A model generated the notes under the pieces. It had not been told where the DNA came from, did not search any database, and worked only from the letters and a program-made list of their open reading frames with translations. Of a stretch of 64,000 nt of DNA, positions 1-8,282 are shown piece after piece. The stretch spans positions 165,913-229,912 of the forward strand of contig VTTJ01000009.1 in the NCBI GenBank assembly GCA_008364785.1. The letters run 5' to 3'. Both the position numbers and the translations under genes were made by a program. Positions within the stretch are counted from its first letter, which is position 1. The number at the start of each line of letters is the position of its first letter. Source of the stretch: Bacillus sp. BGMRC 2118 (GTDB taxonomy: Bacteria > Bacillota > Bacilli > Bacillales > SA4).

Positions 1-1970
1 AAATTACCAGTCAGTGCATTGTACTGATTGTTTAATTCTTGAATACCCTCTGGAGTAATTTGACTTAGTGACGAAGCTAACCCATCAATTGTATTCTTTA
101 ATCCTTGGTAATTTTCATCAGTTGCTGAGTTCTCATAGCTCTCTCCGATGCTATTTACCATTGCCTTCATTTGAGGGAGTGTTGCTTTCACACCTAATAG
201 AGCTTGAGCAGCTTGTTGGTATTGGCTACCCATTACTTTATATCCACCTTGAATATCCCCAAAACCTTGAGATAATTGAGCAAGTCCACCGCTCATCTGC
301 TGAAGGTTTGTTTCAATAGCTGCAATCCCACCAGCAATTGTCTGTGGATTACTCGTTCCATCATCAATTCCCGCTTGAATTAGCTTTAATCCATCGGCTA
401 ACTTGGCCACACCAGTTTGTAGATCTGCTGTACCGTCTACCATTTGGTTCACTTGAGAGAAATCTGCATCTCCAAGCCCTTCCTCAGCCTGCTGCAATCC
501 GTCGTGAATTTGATCCACACCATCTTGCGTCTGAGATAATCCATCTGTCACAGACTCCATTTGACGATCTACATAAAAATCTTCAATCTTCTCACCTAAA
601 GGCTGTGTTACAGATGATACCTGCTTCACTCCTTTTAGATCCTTAAGTCGGTCCGTAATATTGTCAATAACTGCTAGTGATTCATTATTATCCAATGCCT
701 CGTTATGTTCAATCACCACTGTTGCAGGCATCGACTGACCTTTACCAAACTTCTCTGCGACAAGATTGATCGCTTTAGATGACGGATAGTCATCTCCCAG
801 CTCTCCAACTGTGTCAAAGTTCAGCTTTTCCTCATGGAAAATAATCATTGGACTGATGATTAATAAGATGATTACAGTTACTAAAATTGGGTGCTTCGTT
901 CCGAATGAACTCGTTGCACTCCAAAACTTGTTTTCCTTATGACCACCAACACTTTTCGATGGCCAAAATATTTTCTTTCCAAATACCTTCATCACAAAAG
1001 GAGTTAGCGTCAATATTTCTAGTAATAAAATCGATACGCCAATTACAACTACTACACCGGATCGATAAATGGGTGATTCAGAAAACACTAATGCGAGAAA
1101 CGCAATAAACACAGTCAGAATGCTATACGCAATCGTTTTACCTGCCGTTTTATACGTATTCATGATTGAATCATCCACTGAATGGCCGTGTGCTAACTCT
1201 TCTTTGAATCGGTTAAAAAGAAGGATGTTATAATCTGTACCAATTCCAAACAGAATTAATACAAGAAGCATCTGAGTCAAACTTGTGATCGGGAAGTTTG
1301 CTTTATCAATTAATTGCGCTGCAATTCCCATTGAAACAAGGTACGAAAACGCCACCGTAATTAAAGATACAATAGGTGTCACAACAGACCTAAATGCAAT
1401 AATTAAAACGACTAAAATAAAAATTACAGTTAATGCTGCACTTTTCTCAACACCAGCTGAGGTTGCCTTTAAGTAGTCATTATTAATAAAGTCTTCACCA
1501 CTTAGATAATACTCAACAGGTGACGCATTGAGCTTCTCTTCAAATTGCTTTATAATATCATCAATTTCGCGATCTTTTTTATCAAGCTTATAGCTCACCA
1601 TCAGTGTCGTACCATCTTCAGACACTAAATTACTTTTTGCTTCAGGCACCTCAAACGGGTCAATCATGTCCACAATTCCTAGCTCTGAGCTGTCGTCACG
1701 AATGGATTTTATCGTGTCTCCAATTTCGTTCATTTCATCATCTGAAATGGTATCCTTATCATAGAACACAATCAGGTTGTCTGTACCCTGTTTCGTTTCC
1801 ATCTTTTTCAATATATCGCTCGCTAATACTGATGGACTGTCACTACTCGTACCTTGCTGGCCTTTTTCATGTAGAATCGCATTCACATCTGGTTGAAATA
1901 CTGTGAGCAAGATTGTTGCTATTAACCAGATTGCTAATATTGCCCAGCGCCCTTTTATTATGGTTTTCAA
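1..1970 (-). CDS. MMPL/RND family transporter, YdgH-like, 3' end off the window
   Basis: Inner-membrane exporter of the MMPL (RND-like) family, probably moving a hydrophobic or toxic compound; substrate unknown. I translated it from the minus strand: the first residues read LKTIIKGRWAILAIWLIATI, a membrane segment, followed by a large extracytoplasmic domain. A block of membrane segments follows (for example AALTVIFILVVLIIAFRSVV), then a second extracytoplasmic domain with repeated DGL/AEGL heptad-like segments that looks coiled-coil. The start is TTG at 1970 with GGGGAGGA seven bases upstream. About 656 residues are visible; B. subtilis YdgH is about 885, so the C-terminal membrane half lies outside. 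The MarR gene sits 33 bp upstream in the same direction, as ydgG does before ydgH. The family call is firm; the orthology is inferred. Confidence 0.9.
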   Translation of the reverse strand, partial: MKTIIKGRWAILAIWLIATILLTVFQPDVNAILHEKGQQGTSSDSPSVLASDILKKMETKQGTDNLIVFYDKDTISDDEMNEIGDTIKSIRDDSSELGIVDMIDPFEVPEAKSNLVSEDGTTLMVSYKLDKKDREIDDIIKQFEEKLNASPVEYYLSGEDFINNDYLKATSAGVEKSAALTVIFILVVLIIAFRSVVTPIVSLITVAFSYLVSMGIAAQLIDKANFPITSLTQMLLVLILFGIGTDYNILLFNRFKEELAHGHSVDDSIMNTYKTAGKTIAYSILTVFIAFLALVFSESPIYRSGVVVVIGVSILLLEILTLTPFVMKVFGKKIFWPSKSVGGHKENKFWSATSSFGTKHPILVTVIILLIISPMIIFHEEKLNFDTVGELGDDYPSSKAINLVAEKFGKGQSMPATVVIEHNEALDNNESLAVIDNITDRLKDLKGVKQVSSVTQPLGEKIEDFYVDRQMESVTDGLSQTQDGVDQIHDGLQQAEEGLGDADFSQVNQMVDGTADLQTGVAKLADGLKLIQAGIDDGTSNPQTIAGGIAAIETNLQQMSGGLAQLSQGFGDIQGGYKVMGSQYQQAAQALLGVKATLPQMKAMVNSIGESYENSATDENYQGLKNTIDGLASSLSQITPEGIQELNNQYNALTGN

Positions 1971-2003
1971 TTTTTTATCCTCCCCAAAAGCTAGTAATCT
2001 AGT

Positions 2004-2507
2004 CTATTTTTTTCGTTTGTTGTCATCAGAAAAGTACAAGATATCGAAGAATTCATGATTATCCATTCCTTCTTCCACAACTTTCTTCTGAGCTGCTGAA
2101 ACAAGCAATTGCATCCCCTTCTCTACAATCTCCTGCTCCTCAGGAGATAGAAGACTCAGCACACCTTCTAATGATTTATTCGTCAGCTCTGATACACTGT
2201 CGTTAATTTCTTCAGTAAGTCTTGGAGACAACGTAATATCAACGATTCGTTTATCCTTGCTATTTGGAGTCTTTTCTAGAAAACCTTTAGAAATCAGTCT
2301 CTCCACAATATCTGAGACGGTACTTTGTGTCATTTTTAAATTTTGGGACAGTTGTTTAATACTCACGGTTTTATGTGCATATACATCTCCAATCACTCGA
2401 ACTTGCGGGATGGTTACACCATGCTCCTCTGCCTGTTTTTGGAGACTTTTCATTGTATATCGGTGAATAAAATCAACAGATTCCCTAATAAAAGCAGCTC
2501 GATTCAC
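2004..2507 (-). CDS. MarR-family transcriptional regulator (YdgG-like)
   Basis: Dimeric winged-helix repressor of about 167 residues, the usual MarR length. The winged-helix core is visible at about residues 45-105, with the recognition-helix region LKMTQSTVSDIVERLISKGF and the wing motif SKDKRIVDITLS. Start is GTG at 2507, ten bases after AAAGGAG. It is co-directional with the MMPL transporter 33 bp downstream, so it very probably represses that exporter and itself; such regulators release DNA on binding phenolic or lipophilic ligands. The promoter directly upstream carries overlapping palindromes that fit an operator. The ligand cannot be told from sequence. Confidence 0.92.
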   Translation of the reverse strand: MNRAAFIRESVDFIHRYTMKSLQKQAEEHGVTIPQVRVIGDVYAHKTVSIKQLSQNLKMTQSTVSDIVERLISKGFLEKTPNSKDKRIVDITLSPRLTEEINDSVSELTNKSLEGVLSLLSPEEQEIVEKGMQLLVSAAQKKVVEEGMDNHEFFDILYFSDDNKRKK

Positions 2508-2526
2508 TTTATCTCAACTCCTTTTA

Positions 2527-2584
2527 TATCGTACACGATACATCGCATACGATATATATTATTGCGATATTGTATTTATGTCAA
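2527..2584 (-). promoter_or_regulatory. SigA promoter with overlapping MarR-type operators
   Basis: On the minus strand TTGACA (2584-2579), a 17-base spacer and TAATAT (2561-2556) make an almost ideal SigA promoter for the marR-MMPL operon. A perfect 6+2+6 palindrome, TATCGTACACGATA, lies at 2527-2540 just past the expected start point. Further CGATA/TATCG half-sites lie inside the spacer and -10 (2547-2570). Operators on both the -10 region and the initiation region are what autorepression by MarR proteins would need. The promoter is seen directly; the identity of the binding protein is inferred. Confidence 0.75.
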
Positions 2585-2628
2585 TGAAAAACACTCAGAG
2601 TGGAAATGGTAACTATTCCAATTGCATT

Positions 2629-2664
2629 GAAAAAGCCTGAAATTGCTATCAAAGCAATTTCAGG
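2629..2664 (-). terminator. Rho-independent terminator
   Basis: A 13-bp stem, GCCTGAAATTGCT with AGCAATTTCAGGC, and a 4-5 base loop, followed on the minus strand by TTTTT. It lies 38 bp past the stop of the REC-PAS kinase gene and ends that three-gene operon. Confidence 0.85.
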
Positions 2665-2702
2665 CTCTACTAGTAGATATATTTAAAATATGTATAATTT
2701 CA

Positions 2703-4343
2703 TTAAACAGGGAGTTCATTATTTTTTACATTCTTCTCAAGGTTAACCTCACATAACGGAAATGTTAACGTAATTGTTGTACCTATTCCACTTTCACTTT
2801 GAATCGTCATTTGTCCGTCATGGCTATCTATAATGCTCTTACATACCATTAAGCCTAATCCTGTTCCTTTTTCTTTCGTAGTGAAGAAGGGTTGGCCGAT
2901 TTTCGACAAGATATCTTCTGGGATTCCACAGCCATGATCTTGAAATTCAAGTCTAGCCAAGCCCTCTTCTATCATAATGTTGATTTTAATTTCTCCTCCA
3001 GTTTCCATCGCTTCCATCGCATTCTTCAACAGATTAATAAATACTTGCTTTAGTTTATTCTCTAGTCCGTTAATGATAATACGCTTCTCATCTGTTGGAA
3101 CATGGAGTTTAATTTCAATGTTTTGTAGAATCGCTTGAGCATTCATCAGAATTACCACATTATTTAAAAGTTCATTAATTTCAATAACATTGAACTCTCC
3201 CTCAGTTGGCTTAGAGAGTAACAGTAATTCACTTACAATGGAATTGACCCGGTCAATTTCACCTAACATAATCGGAGTATAGAGATTATTCTTTTCTGTG
3301 CTCTCCAATAATTGTGTAAAGCCTCGTAAGCTAGTTAAAGGGTTGCGAATTTCATGGGCAATACCGGCTGCTAACTCGCCTACAACTGATAGTTTCTCGG
3401 ATTGAGAAATATACTCGCTTGTCTTCTTTAACTCTGTAATATCTCTGGCAACAATATGGATGGCAGGGTTCCCAAAATAATCAAACGGTATAATTGTAAC
3501 AACAGCGTGGATGATCTCACCATCCAATCGAATATACCTTAACTCGTTCTCCTCAACCTTTTTCCCTTGTAACAGTCTTTGAATTCTCTCCTTCACAGCT
3601 GCATGATCATCTGGATGAATGTATGCAAATAAATTATTTGAGGTAATTTCCTTAGAGTTTTGTCCACCAAGCATTTTAATTCCAGTTTGATTGATGAATG
3701 TCCAACACTCTCTATGTAATTCAAGAATAAAAATGGCCATTGGTGACTCTTCAACTAAAAGTTTATATTTCGATTCACTAGCCTGAGCCAGCTTAAGAGC
3801 TGTTTGTTTCTCCTGAATCTCCCTTTGCAAACTTTCATTTGTACGTCTGAGCTGTTGTGTACGCTGTTCTACCAGCTGCTCCAGTTTTGAATGAGCTTCA
3901 TCTAATTGCTTAGATTGCTTTAGCAGAAGTTCATTTTGCTGCTGAAGCAGCCACTTTGTTTCATAGATTTTTACAAAACCTTCTACTTTACTTCTTAATA
4001 TAACTGGATTAAATGGTTTGAATAGAAAGTCAATTGCACCGGCAGAGTACCCACTTATAGCATAATCCTGGGTTTGGGTAAGTGCTGTGATAAAGATGAT
4101 CGGTACTTCTTCTGACTTTTTCCGTGACCTAATGAGCTTGGCCGTTTCAAAACCATCCAAGCCCGGCATTTGAACATCTAATAGAATAATGGCAAATTCT
4201 TTAATTAATAGCCATTTTAGAGCTTCCTCACCCGAATAGGCTTTTGTTAATTGATATCCCGAGGAACCTAATACTGCCTCCAGGGCTTGTAAGTTCTCGG
4301 GTCTGTCATCAACCATTAAAATGTTTATTACGGGTTTATCCAT
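2703..4343 (-). CDS. Response-regulator/PAS/histidine kinase protein
   Basis: Cytoplasmic signalling protein of 546 residues with no membrane segment. Order: receiver domain at about 5-120 (ILMVDDRPENLQALEAVL, phospho-acceptor in ILLDVQMPGLDG, conserved Lys in LFKPF); coiled coil at about 135-190; PAS at about 190-310; HisKA with H-box GELAAGIAHEIRNPLTSL at about 320; HATPase with N box NAMEAM, G1 DHGCGIP and G2 GTGLGL. Start chosen at ATG 4343 behind GCGAGGTG; the longer open frame overlaps the cheR-like gene and begins with unlikely sequence. It is last in an operon 34 bp after the methyltransferase. An N-terminal receiver would let the upstream hybrid kinase phosphorylate it, so it may be the output or relay partner. 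Target unknown. Confidence 0.88.
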   Translation of the reverse strand: MDKPVINILMVDDRPENLQALEAVLGSSGYQLTKAYSGEEALKWLLIKEFAIILLDVQMPGLDGFETAKLIRSRKKSEEVPIIFITALTQTQDYAISGYSAGAIDFLFKPFNPVILRSKVEGFVKIYETKWLLQQQNELLLKQSKQLDEAHSKLEQLVEQRTQQLRRTNESLQREIQEKQTALKLAQASESKYKLLVEESPMAIFILELHRECWTFINQTGIKMLGGQNSKEITSNNLFAYIHPDDHAAVKERIQRLLQGKKVEENELRYIRLDGEIIHAVVTIIPFDYFGNPAIHIVARDITELKKTSEYISQSEKLSVVGELAAGIAHEIRNPLTSLRGFTQLLESTEKNNLYTPIMLGEIDRVNSIVSELLLLSKPTEGEFNVIEINELLNNVVILMNAQAILQNIEIKLHVPTDEKRIIINGLENKLKQVFINLLKNAMEAMETGGEIKINIMIEEGLARLEFQDHGCGIPEDILSKIGQPFFTTKEKGTGLGLMVCKSIIDSHDGQMTIQSESGIGTTITLTFPLCEVNLEKNVKNNELPV

Positions 4344-4377
4344 AAGCACCTCGCCCTTACATTTATAGTGATACCAA

Positions 4378-5250
4378 CTAATAGAATGATTGTTTTTGGT
4401 AAAGCTTTTCTTTCTTATCGACTTCCAAATAGTGATTTGCATAGCCAGAATAAGAGAGACTCTCTCGATTTCCAAGACCTAAAATTCCTGAATGGGCTAA
4501 ACTGTCAAAAAAGAGTTGATGCACTCTATCCTGTAAATTCCGGTCAAAATAGATCAATACGTTTCGGCAGATAATTACATGAAACTCATTAAATGATCCA
4601 TCTGTTACTAAGTTATGTTGACCAAAGACGATATTTTCCGCTAAATGGGAATGAAAGTATGCATAGTCTTCTTTTGTAGTGTAATATTCCGAAAAGGCAT
4701 TTTTCCCACCAGCGTGAATGTAGTTACTTGTATATGTCTGCATTCTATGCAATGGAAACATTCTGGTCCGTGCCTTTTCAAGGACTTTCGCATTCATATC
4801 TGTTGCATAAATTCTTGACTTTTCATATAATCCCTCTTCATGTAATAGGATTGCCATGGAGTAGGCTTCTTCTCCAGTGGAACAACCCGCATGCCATATT
4901 CGAATAGAAGGCAAATCCTTTAAAACAGGAACAATTTTTTCACGAATTGCTTTAAAAAATGAAGGATCACGAAACATTTCGGTCACATTAATAGAAAAGT
5001 CACCGTATAACCTCTCCATTGCGCTAGGATCATGTAAAACCTTTTCTAGAAGTGCCGTAACGGTCTTAATCTTTTCTGCTTTCATTCGATACCAAATTCT
5101 TCTTCGAATTGAACTAAAGGAATAGTTTCTAAAATCAAACCCGTACTTCAGATAAATTCCATTTAAAAGTAGTTGTATTTCGATACGTTCCAAGTCTGAA
5201 CACTCATCTAATGTTGAAATTGCTGCTTCTTCATCCTTTATATATGTCAT
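4378..5250 (-). CDS. CheR-type SAM-dependent methyltransferase, RsbM-like
   Basis: Protein-glutamate methyltransferase family, 290 residues. CheR N-terminal helical domain at about 15-80 (FDFRNYSFSSIRRRIWYRM), then a Rossmann methyltransferase with SAM motif HAGCSTGEEAYSMAILL at about 120, an acidic motif in YATDMNAKVLEKAR, and the CheR signature CRNVLIYFD. Start is ATG 5250, 25 bp after the stop of the kinase gene. There is no flagellar or chemotaxis gene near. In the Bacillus cereus group a CheR-type enzyme, RsbM, methylates the hybrid kinase RsbK to damp the SigB stress response; here the enzyme also directly follows an RsbK-like kinase, so the same role is the best inference. Confidence 0.87.
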   Translation of the reverse strand: MTYIKDEEAAISTLDECSDLERIEIQLLLNGIYLKYGFDFRNYSFSSIRRRIWYRMKAEKIKTVTALLEKVLHDPSAMERLYGDFSINVTEMFRDPSFFKAIREKIVPVLKDLPSIRIWHAGCSTGEEAYSMAILLHEEGLYEKSRIYATDMNAKVLEKARTRMFPLHRMQTYTSNYIHAGGKNAFSEYYTTKEDYAYFHSHLAENIVFGQHNLVTDGSFNEFHVIICRNVLIYFDRNLQDRVHQLFFDSLAHSGILGLGNRESLSYSGYANHYLEVDKKEKLYQKQSFY

Positions 5251-5275
5251 AACATCACCTAAAATCGCAATCTTG

Positions 5276-7936
5276 TTAATGGTGTAACCATACTCGAATA
5301 ATAGAAAATAATTGGTCGAGATTAACAGGTTTACTAATATAATCAGATGCACCGGCATCCATACATTTTTGACGGTCATCCTTCATTGCCTTAGCGGTCA
5401 AAGCAATAATTGGGAGGTTCTCATACTCCTTCATACTTTTAATTACTCTCATTGCTTCATATCCATCCATCTCTGGCATCATAATATCCATTAATACAAT
5501 ATCTGTTTCTTTTTGTTCTTGTAGCTTTTTAATGGCCTCTTTACCATTTTCAGCAAACGTTACTTCCATGCCAGCTGCTTCTAGAGAGCTGGTGAGGGCG
5601 AAAATATTTCTCATATCATCGTCAACTACGAGGACCCTTTTCCCCATTAACAGCGGCTGTTCTTGAGCTGTTGCCACTTCATTCTCCCCTGCGTCCATCG
5701 TTTCTACAGGAATTGAAACAGTCACGCTTTGTTCTAATTCTTCCTGCTTGTCTTCTTCACCGAGAGGAATGTACAGAGTAAATGTACTTCCTTCCTTCTC
5801 AATACTCTCGCAGGAAACAAATCCATTGATGAGCTTAGCAAGCTCTTGAGAGATCGAAAGTCCAAGCCCTGTTCCTCCATACTTACGGCTTGTTGTGCCA
5901 TCGGCCTGAGTAAATGCTTCAAATATAGCAGAAAGCTTGTCCTTGGCAATACCAATACCTGTATCAATGATGGAAAATGCGATGTACATTTGATCCTGCC
6001 TAGTCGTACGAGAGATATTCACCTGAACGTGTCCTCGTTCAGTAAACTTAAATGCATTAGACAATAGGTTCTTTAATATTTGATTTACTCTATGTTCATC
6101 TGTATAGATAATATCTGGCAAATCAGGGTCCTGTGTAAAGGTAAAGGAAATCTCCTTATTTTTCGCAACAGGCATAAACTGGCGGTGAAGAGAGTGGATG
6201 ATATCATTAATCAGTACTTCTCCTTCCACAATCTCCATCTTACCGGATTCAATTTTGGATAAATCCAGAATGTCATTAATAAGTTGAAGCAGGTCATGTC
6301 CAGATGTGAAAATGGTATTCACATACTCTAGCTGTTGATTTGTAAGATTTTGCTCCTTATTCTCCATCATCATTTGAGACAAGATTAGTAAGCTATTCAA
6401 TGGTGTTCGAAGCTCATGTGACATATTCGCCATGAATTCTGATTTATACTTGGAGCTCATGATAATTTCTTGTGTCTTCAGTTCAAGATTCTCTTTAATT
6501 TCTTCTAGTTCTTTCGTTTTTGTTTCTGCACTTCTATATTGTGCTTCTACTTCATCATTCATCGTGCGCAATTCTTCCTGTTGCATTTGTAATTCTTCAG
6601 ATTGTGTTTGAAGTTCCTCATTTAAAATTTGAGACTCACTTAACAGTTCTTCTACCTGGATATGCCTATAAATTCTACTAAAGGTTATTCCCAGCATTTC
6701 ATTTGACTGCTGAAGAAAATCTTGATGAAGAGCTGTGAATGTTTCAAGTGTTGCTAGCTCCATCACACCTAATAATTCATCTTCCAGAACGATCGGGACG
6801 ATGATGATGTTCATTGGTTTTGAACTGCCAAGTCCTGAGGATATTTTTATGTAATCATCCGTAATATTTTCTAACAAGATCAGCTCTTTTGTTTTGGCAC
6901 ACTGACCGACTAACCCTTCTCCTATATATATGCGATCTCTCCCTGTATTTTCGTGTTGTGATGTAGAAGAATACGCATAGGAAGATAGTTTTTCTAAGTA
7001 GGTTTCTTCTTCCTCATTTTTCACAACATAGAGTACTCCGTAATTTGCTCCTATCGTCTTGGCAATCTTTTGTATATGACGTTCTCCTGCTACTTGAAGA
7101 TTGTTCACTCCTTGAGTGAGAACAGATAATTCTGCAAATCGAGTTTTTAACCAGTTCTGATTTTCTATCTTTACTCGATAATCCTTTTCAATTTGTTCTT
7201 GTTTTTCTAAAGTTGCTACTAATTCATTATAAGCCTTTGCAATTTCACCGATCTCATCATTTGATTGGATATCTACTCTTTGGTATCCATAATCATCATC
7301 TGCCAGCGTTACTAATACACTCTTGAACCTTCGTAAGCGCTTTGTAATCGAATGTACAACGATAATGCCTATCATAATTGTAAGAATAATACCAATAATT
7401 CCGAAGATGATAATCGTTTTTAGGACAGCATTATAGTCCTTCTCTGTTTGGTTAAGGGTATCCTGCATGACCTCTTCTTGAAAGTTAATTAACTCCTCCA
7501 CATTTCCAAGCAAAATAGACTGATCTTCCTTCGCAATTTCTAGTAAATTCGGGTCTCTATTTACTAAAAATTCTTCATAGCTTAATTTAAAAGAATCATA
7601 GTGATTCGAAAGGTTAGCCAAAATACCCTTAGCCTCTTGAATCTGAATTAGATTCTCTAACTCAACTATTTTCTGATTTGTTGTTTGGAATGCTTTCTCC
7701 ATCGTTTGGATCAAAGAAGGGTCAACTTCATCCATTTCACCCAAACTCTCTAACTCAATCGTACCCATCTCATAGCGAATCGTATTAGCATGTTCAATTT
7801 TAATATACCGATCATTCACTAGTAGATTCACCTTCTGTGTCTGATTGTAATATGTATTAATGATCACGCCTAAAATGATACCCACTGCAACGATGACAAC
7901 TCCAAAACCGGTGAATAAAATTGTCTTAAAATTCAC
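5276..7936 (-). CDS. Membrane hybrid histidine kinase (sensor-HAMP-GAF-HK-REC), RsbK-like
   Basis: Sensor kinase of 886 residues. Order: TM1 at about 5-27; an all-helical extracellular sensor (CHASE3/four-helix-bundle type) at about 30-173; TM2 at about 174-197; HAMP to about 250; GAF at about 280-430; a long coiled coil with repeated EELQ/QEELR; HisKA with ANMSHELRTPLNSLL; HATPase with DTGIGI and GGTGLGLSIS; C-terminal receiver with LVVDDDMRN and phospho-acceptor DIVLMDIMMPEMDGYE. Start is GTG 7936 with AGGGGG eight bases upstream; a longer frame to 7987 lacks a site. The domain string matches RsbK of the B. cereus SigB pathway, and the adjacent CheR-like gene strengthens that. rsbV, rsbW, sigB and rsbY are not in the window, so the output is unproven. 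Confidence 0.85.
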   Translation of the reverse strand: MNFKTILFTGFGVVIVAVGIILGVIINTYYNQTQKVNLLVNDRYIKIEHANTIRYEMGTIELESLGEMDEVDPSLIQTMEKAFQTTNQKIVELENLIQIQEAKGILANLSNHYDSFKLSYEEFLVNRDPNLLEIAKEDQSILLGNVEELINFQEEVMQDTLNQTEKDYNAVLKTIIIFGIIGIILTIMIGIIVVHSITKRLRRFKSVLVTLADDDYGYQRVDIQSNDEIGEIAKAYNELVATLEKQEQIEKDYRVKIENQNWLKTRFAELSVLTQGVNNLQVAGERHIQKIAKTIGANYGVLYVVKNEEEETYLEKLSSYAYSSTSQHENTGRDRIYIGEGLVGQCAKTKELILLENITDDYIKISSGLGSSKPMNIIIVPIVLEDELLGVMELATLETFTALHQDFLQQSNEMLGITFSRIYRHIQVEELLSESQILNEELQTQSEELQMQQEELRTMNDEVEAQYRSAETKTKELEEIKENLELKTQEIIMSSKYKSEFMANMSHELRTPLNSLLILSQMMMENKEQNLTNQQLEYVNTIFTSGHDLLQLINDILDLSKIESGKMEIVEGEVLINDIIHSLHRQFMPVAKNKEISFTFTQDPDLPDIIYTDEHRVNQILKNLLSNAFKFTERGHVQVNISRTTRQDQMYIAFSIIDTGIGIAKDKLSAIFEAFTQADGTTSRKYGGTGLGLSISQELAKLINGFVSCESIEKEGSTFTLYIPLGEEDKQEELEQSVTVSIPVETMDAGENEVATAQEQPLLMGKRVLVVDDDMRNIFALTSSLEAAGMEVTFAENGKEAIKKLQEQKETDIVLMDIMMPEMDGYEAMRVIKSMKEYENLPIIALTAKAMKDDRQKCMDAGASDYISKPVNLDQLFSIIRVWLHH

Positions 7937-8096
7937 GAAGCGAACCCCCTCACTCACTCTCCTATAAACTCTAGATCTCACTACCATCTATTAAATATAA
8001 CATCAATTTCCCACTTTTTTGCTTAAGATTGTCAAATAATTGAGTTTATTTCAGTAAATAGTGTAACAATTTGTAGAAATACAAGGATACCTTTAC

Positions 8097-8139
8097 CACA
8101 TTAACGCACCGGGGGGCTGTCCCCCAGTGCGTTAATGTG
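8097..8139. repeat. Dispersed palindrome, family A copy 1
   Basis: Arms CACATTAACGCAC and GTGCGTTAATGTG flank an inner GGGGGGCTGTCCCCC hairpin. The whole 43 bp can fold into one near-perfect stem. It is one of four palindromes in the window sharing a G-run/CAG or CTG/C-run centre with AT-rich arms (others near 25944, 35732 and 49345). It sits in the 345-bp gap between the kinase start and the ABC permease end; no gene is seen in that gap. Confidence 0.75.
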
Positions 8140-8225
8140 ATAAATTCTAGTGATCGATAAAGTTCAGTTTCTGTTGTTTATTTTACATTCTGCTTCTAGT
8201 TCGTTTAAAGTATCCCATTACTAGT

Positions 8226-8263
8226 AAAAGGCAGCTCACCTATAAGGAATTGCTGCCTTTTTT
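8226..8263. terminator. Bidirectional terminator after the ABC permease
   Basis: GGCAGC (8230-8235) pairs with GCTGCC (8252-8257) across a 16-base loop. It is flanked by AAAA on the left and TTTTTT on the right, so it can act on either strand. The permease gene ends 19 bp away on the minus strand. Confidence 0.6.
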
Positions 8264-8282
8264 ATGTTTATCTTGTATTCGT

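Noticed and set aside
7990..8040. SigB promoter before the RsbK-like kinase
   Set aside because: GGGAAA is present on the minus strand but no GTTT-type -35 lies 12-15 bases upstream; a TTGACA nearby lacks a matching -10.
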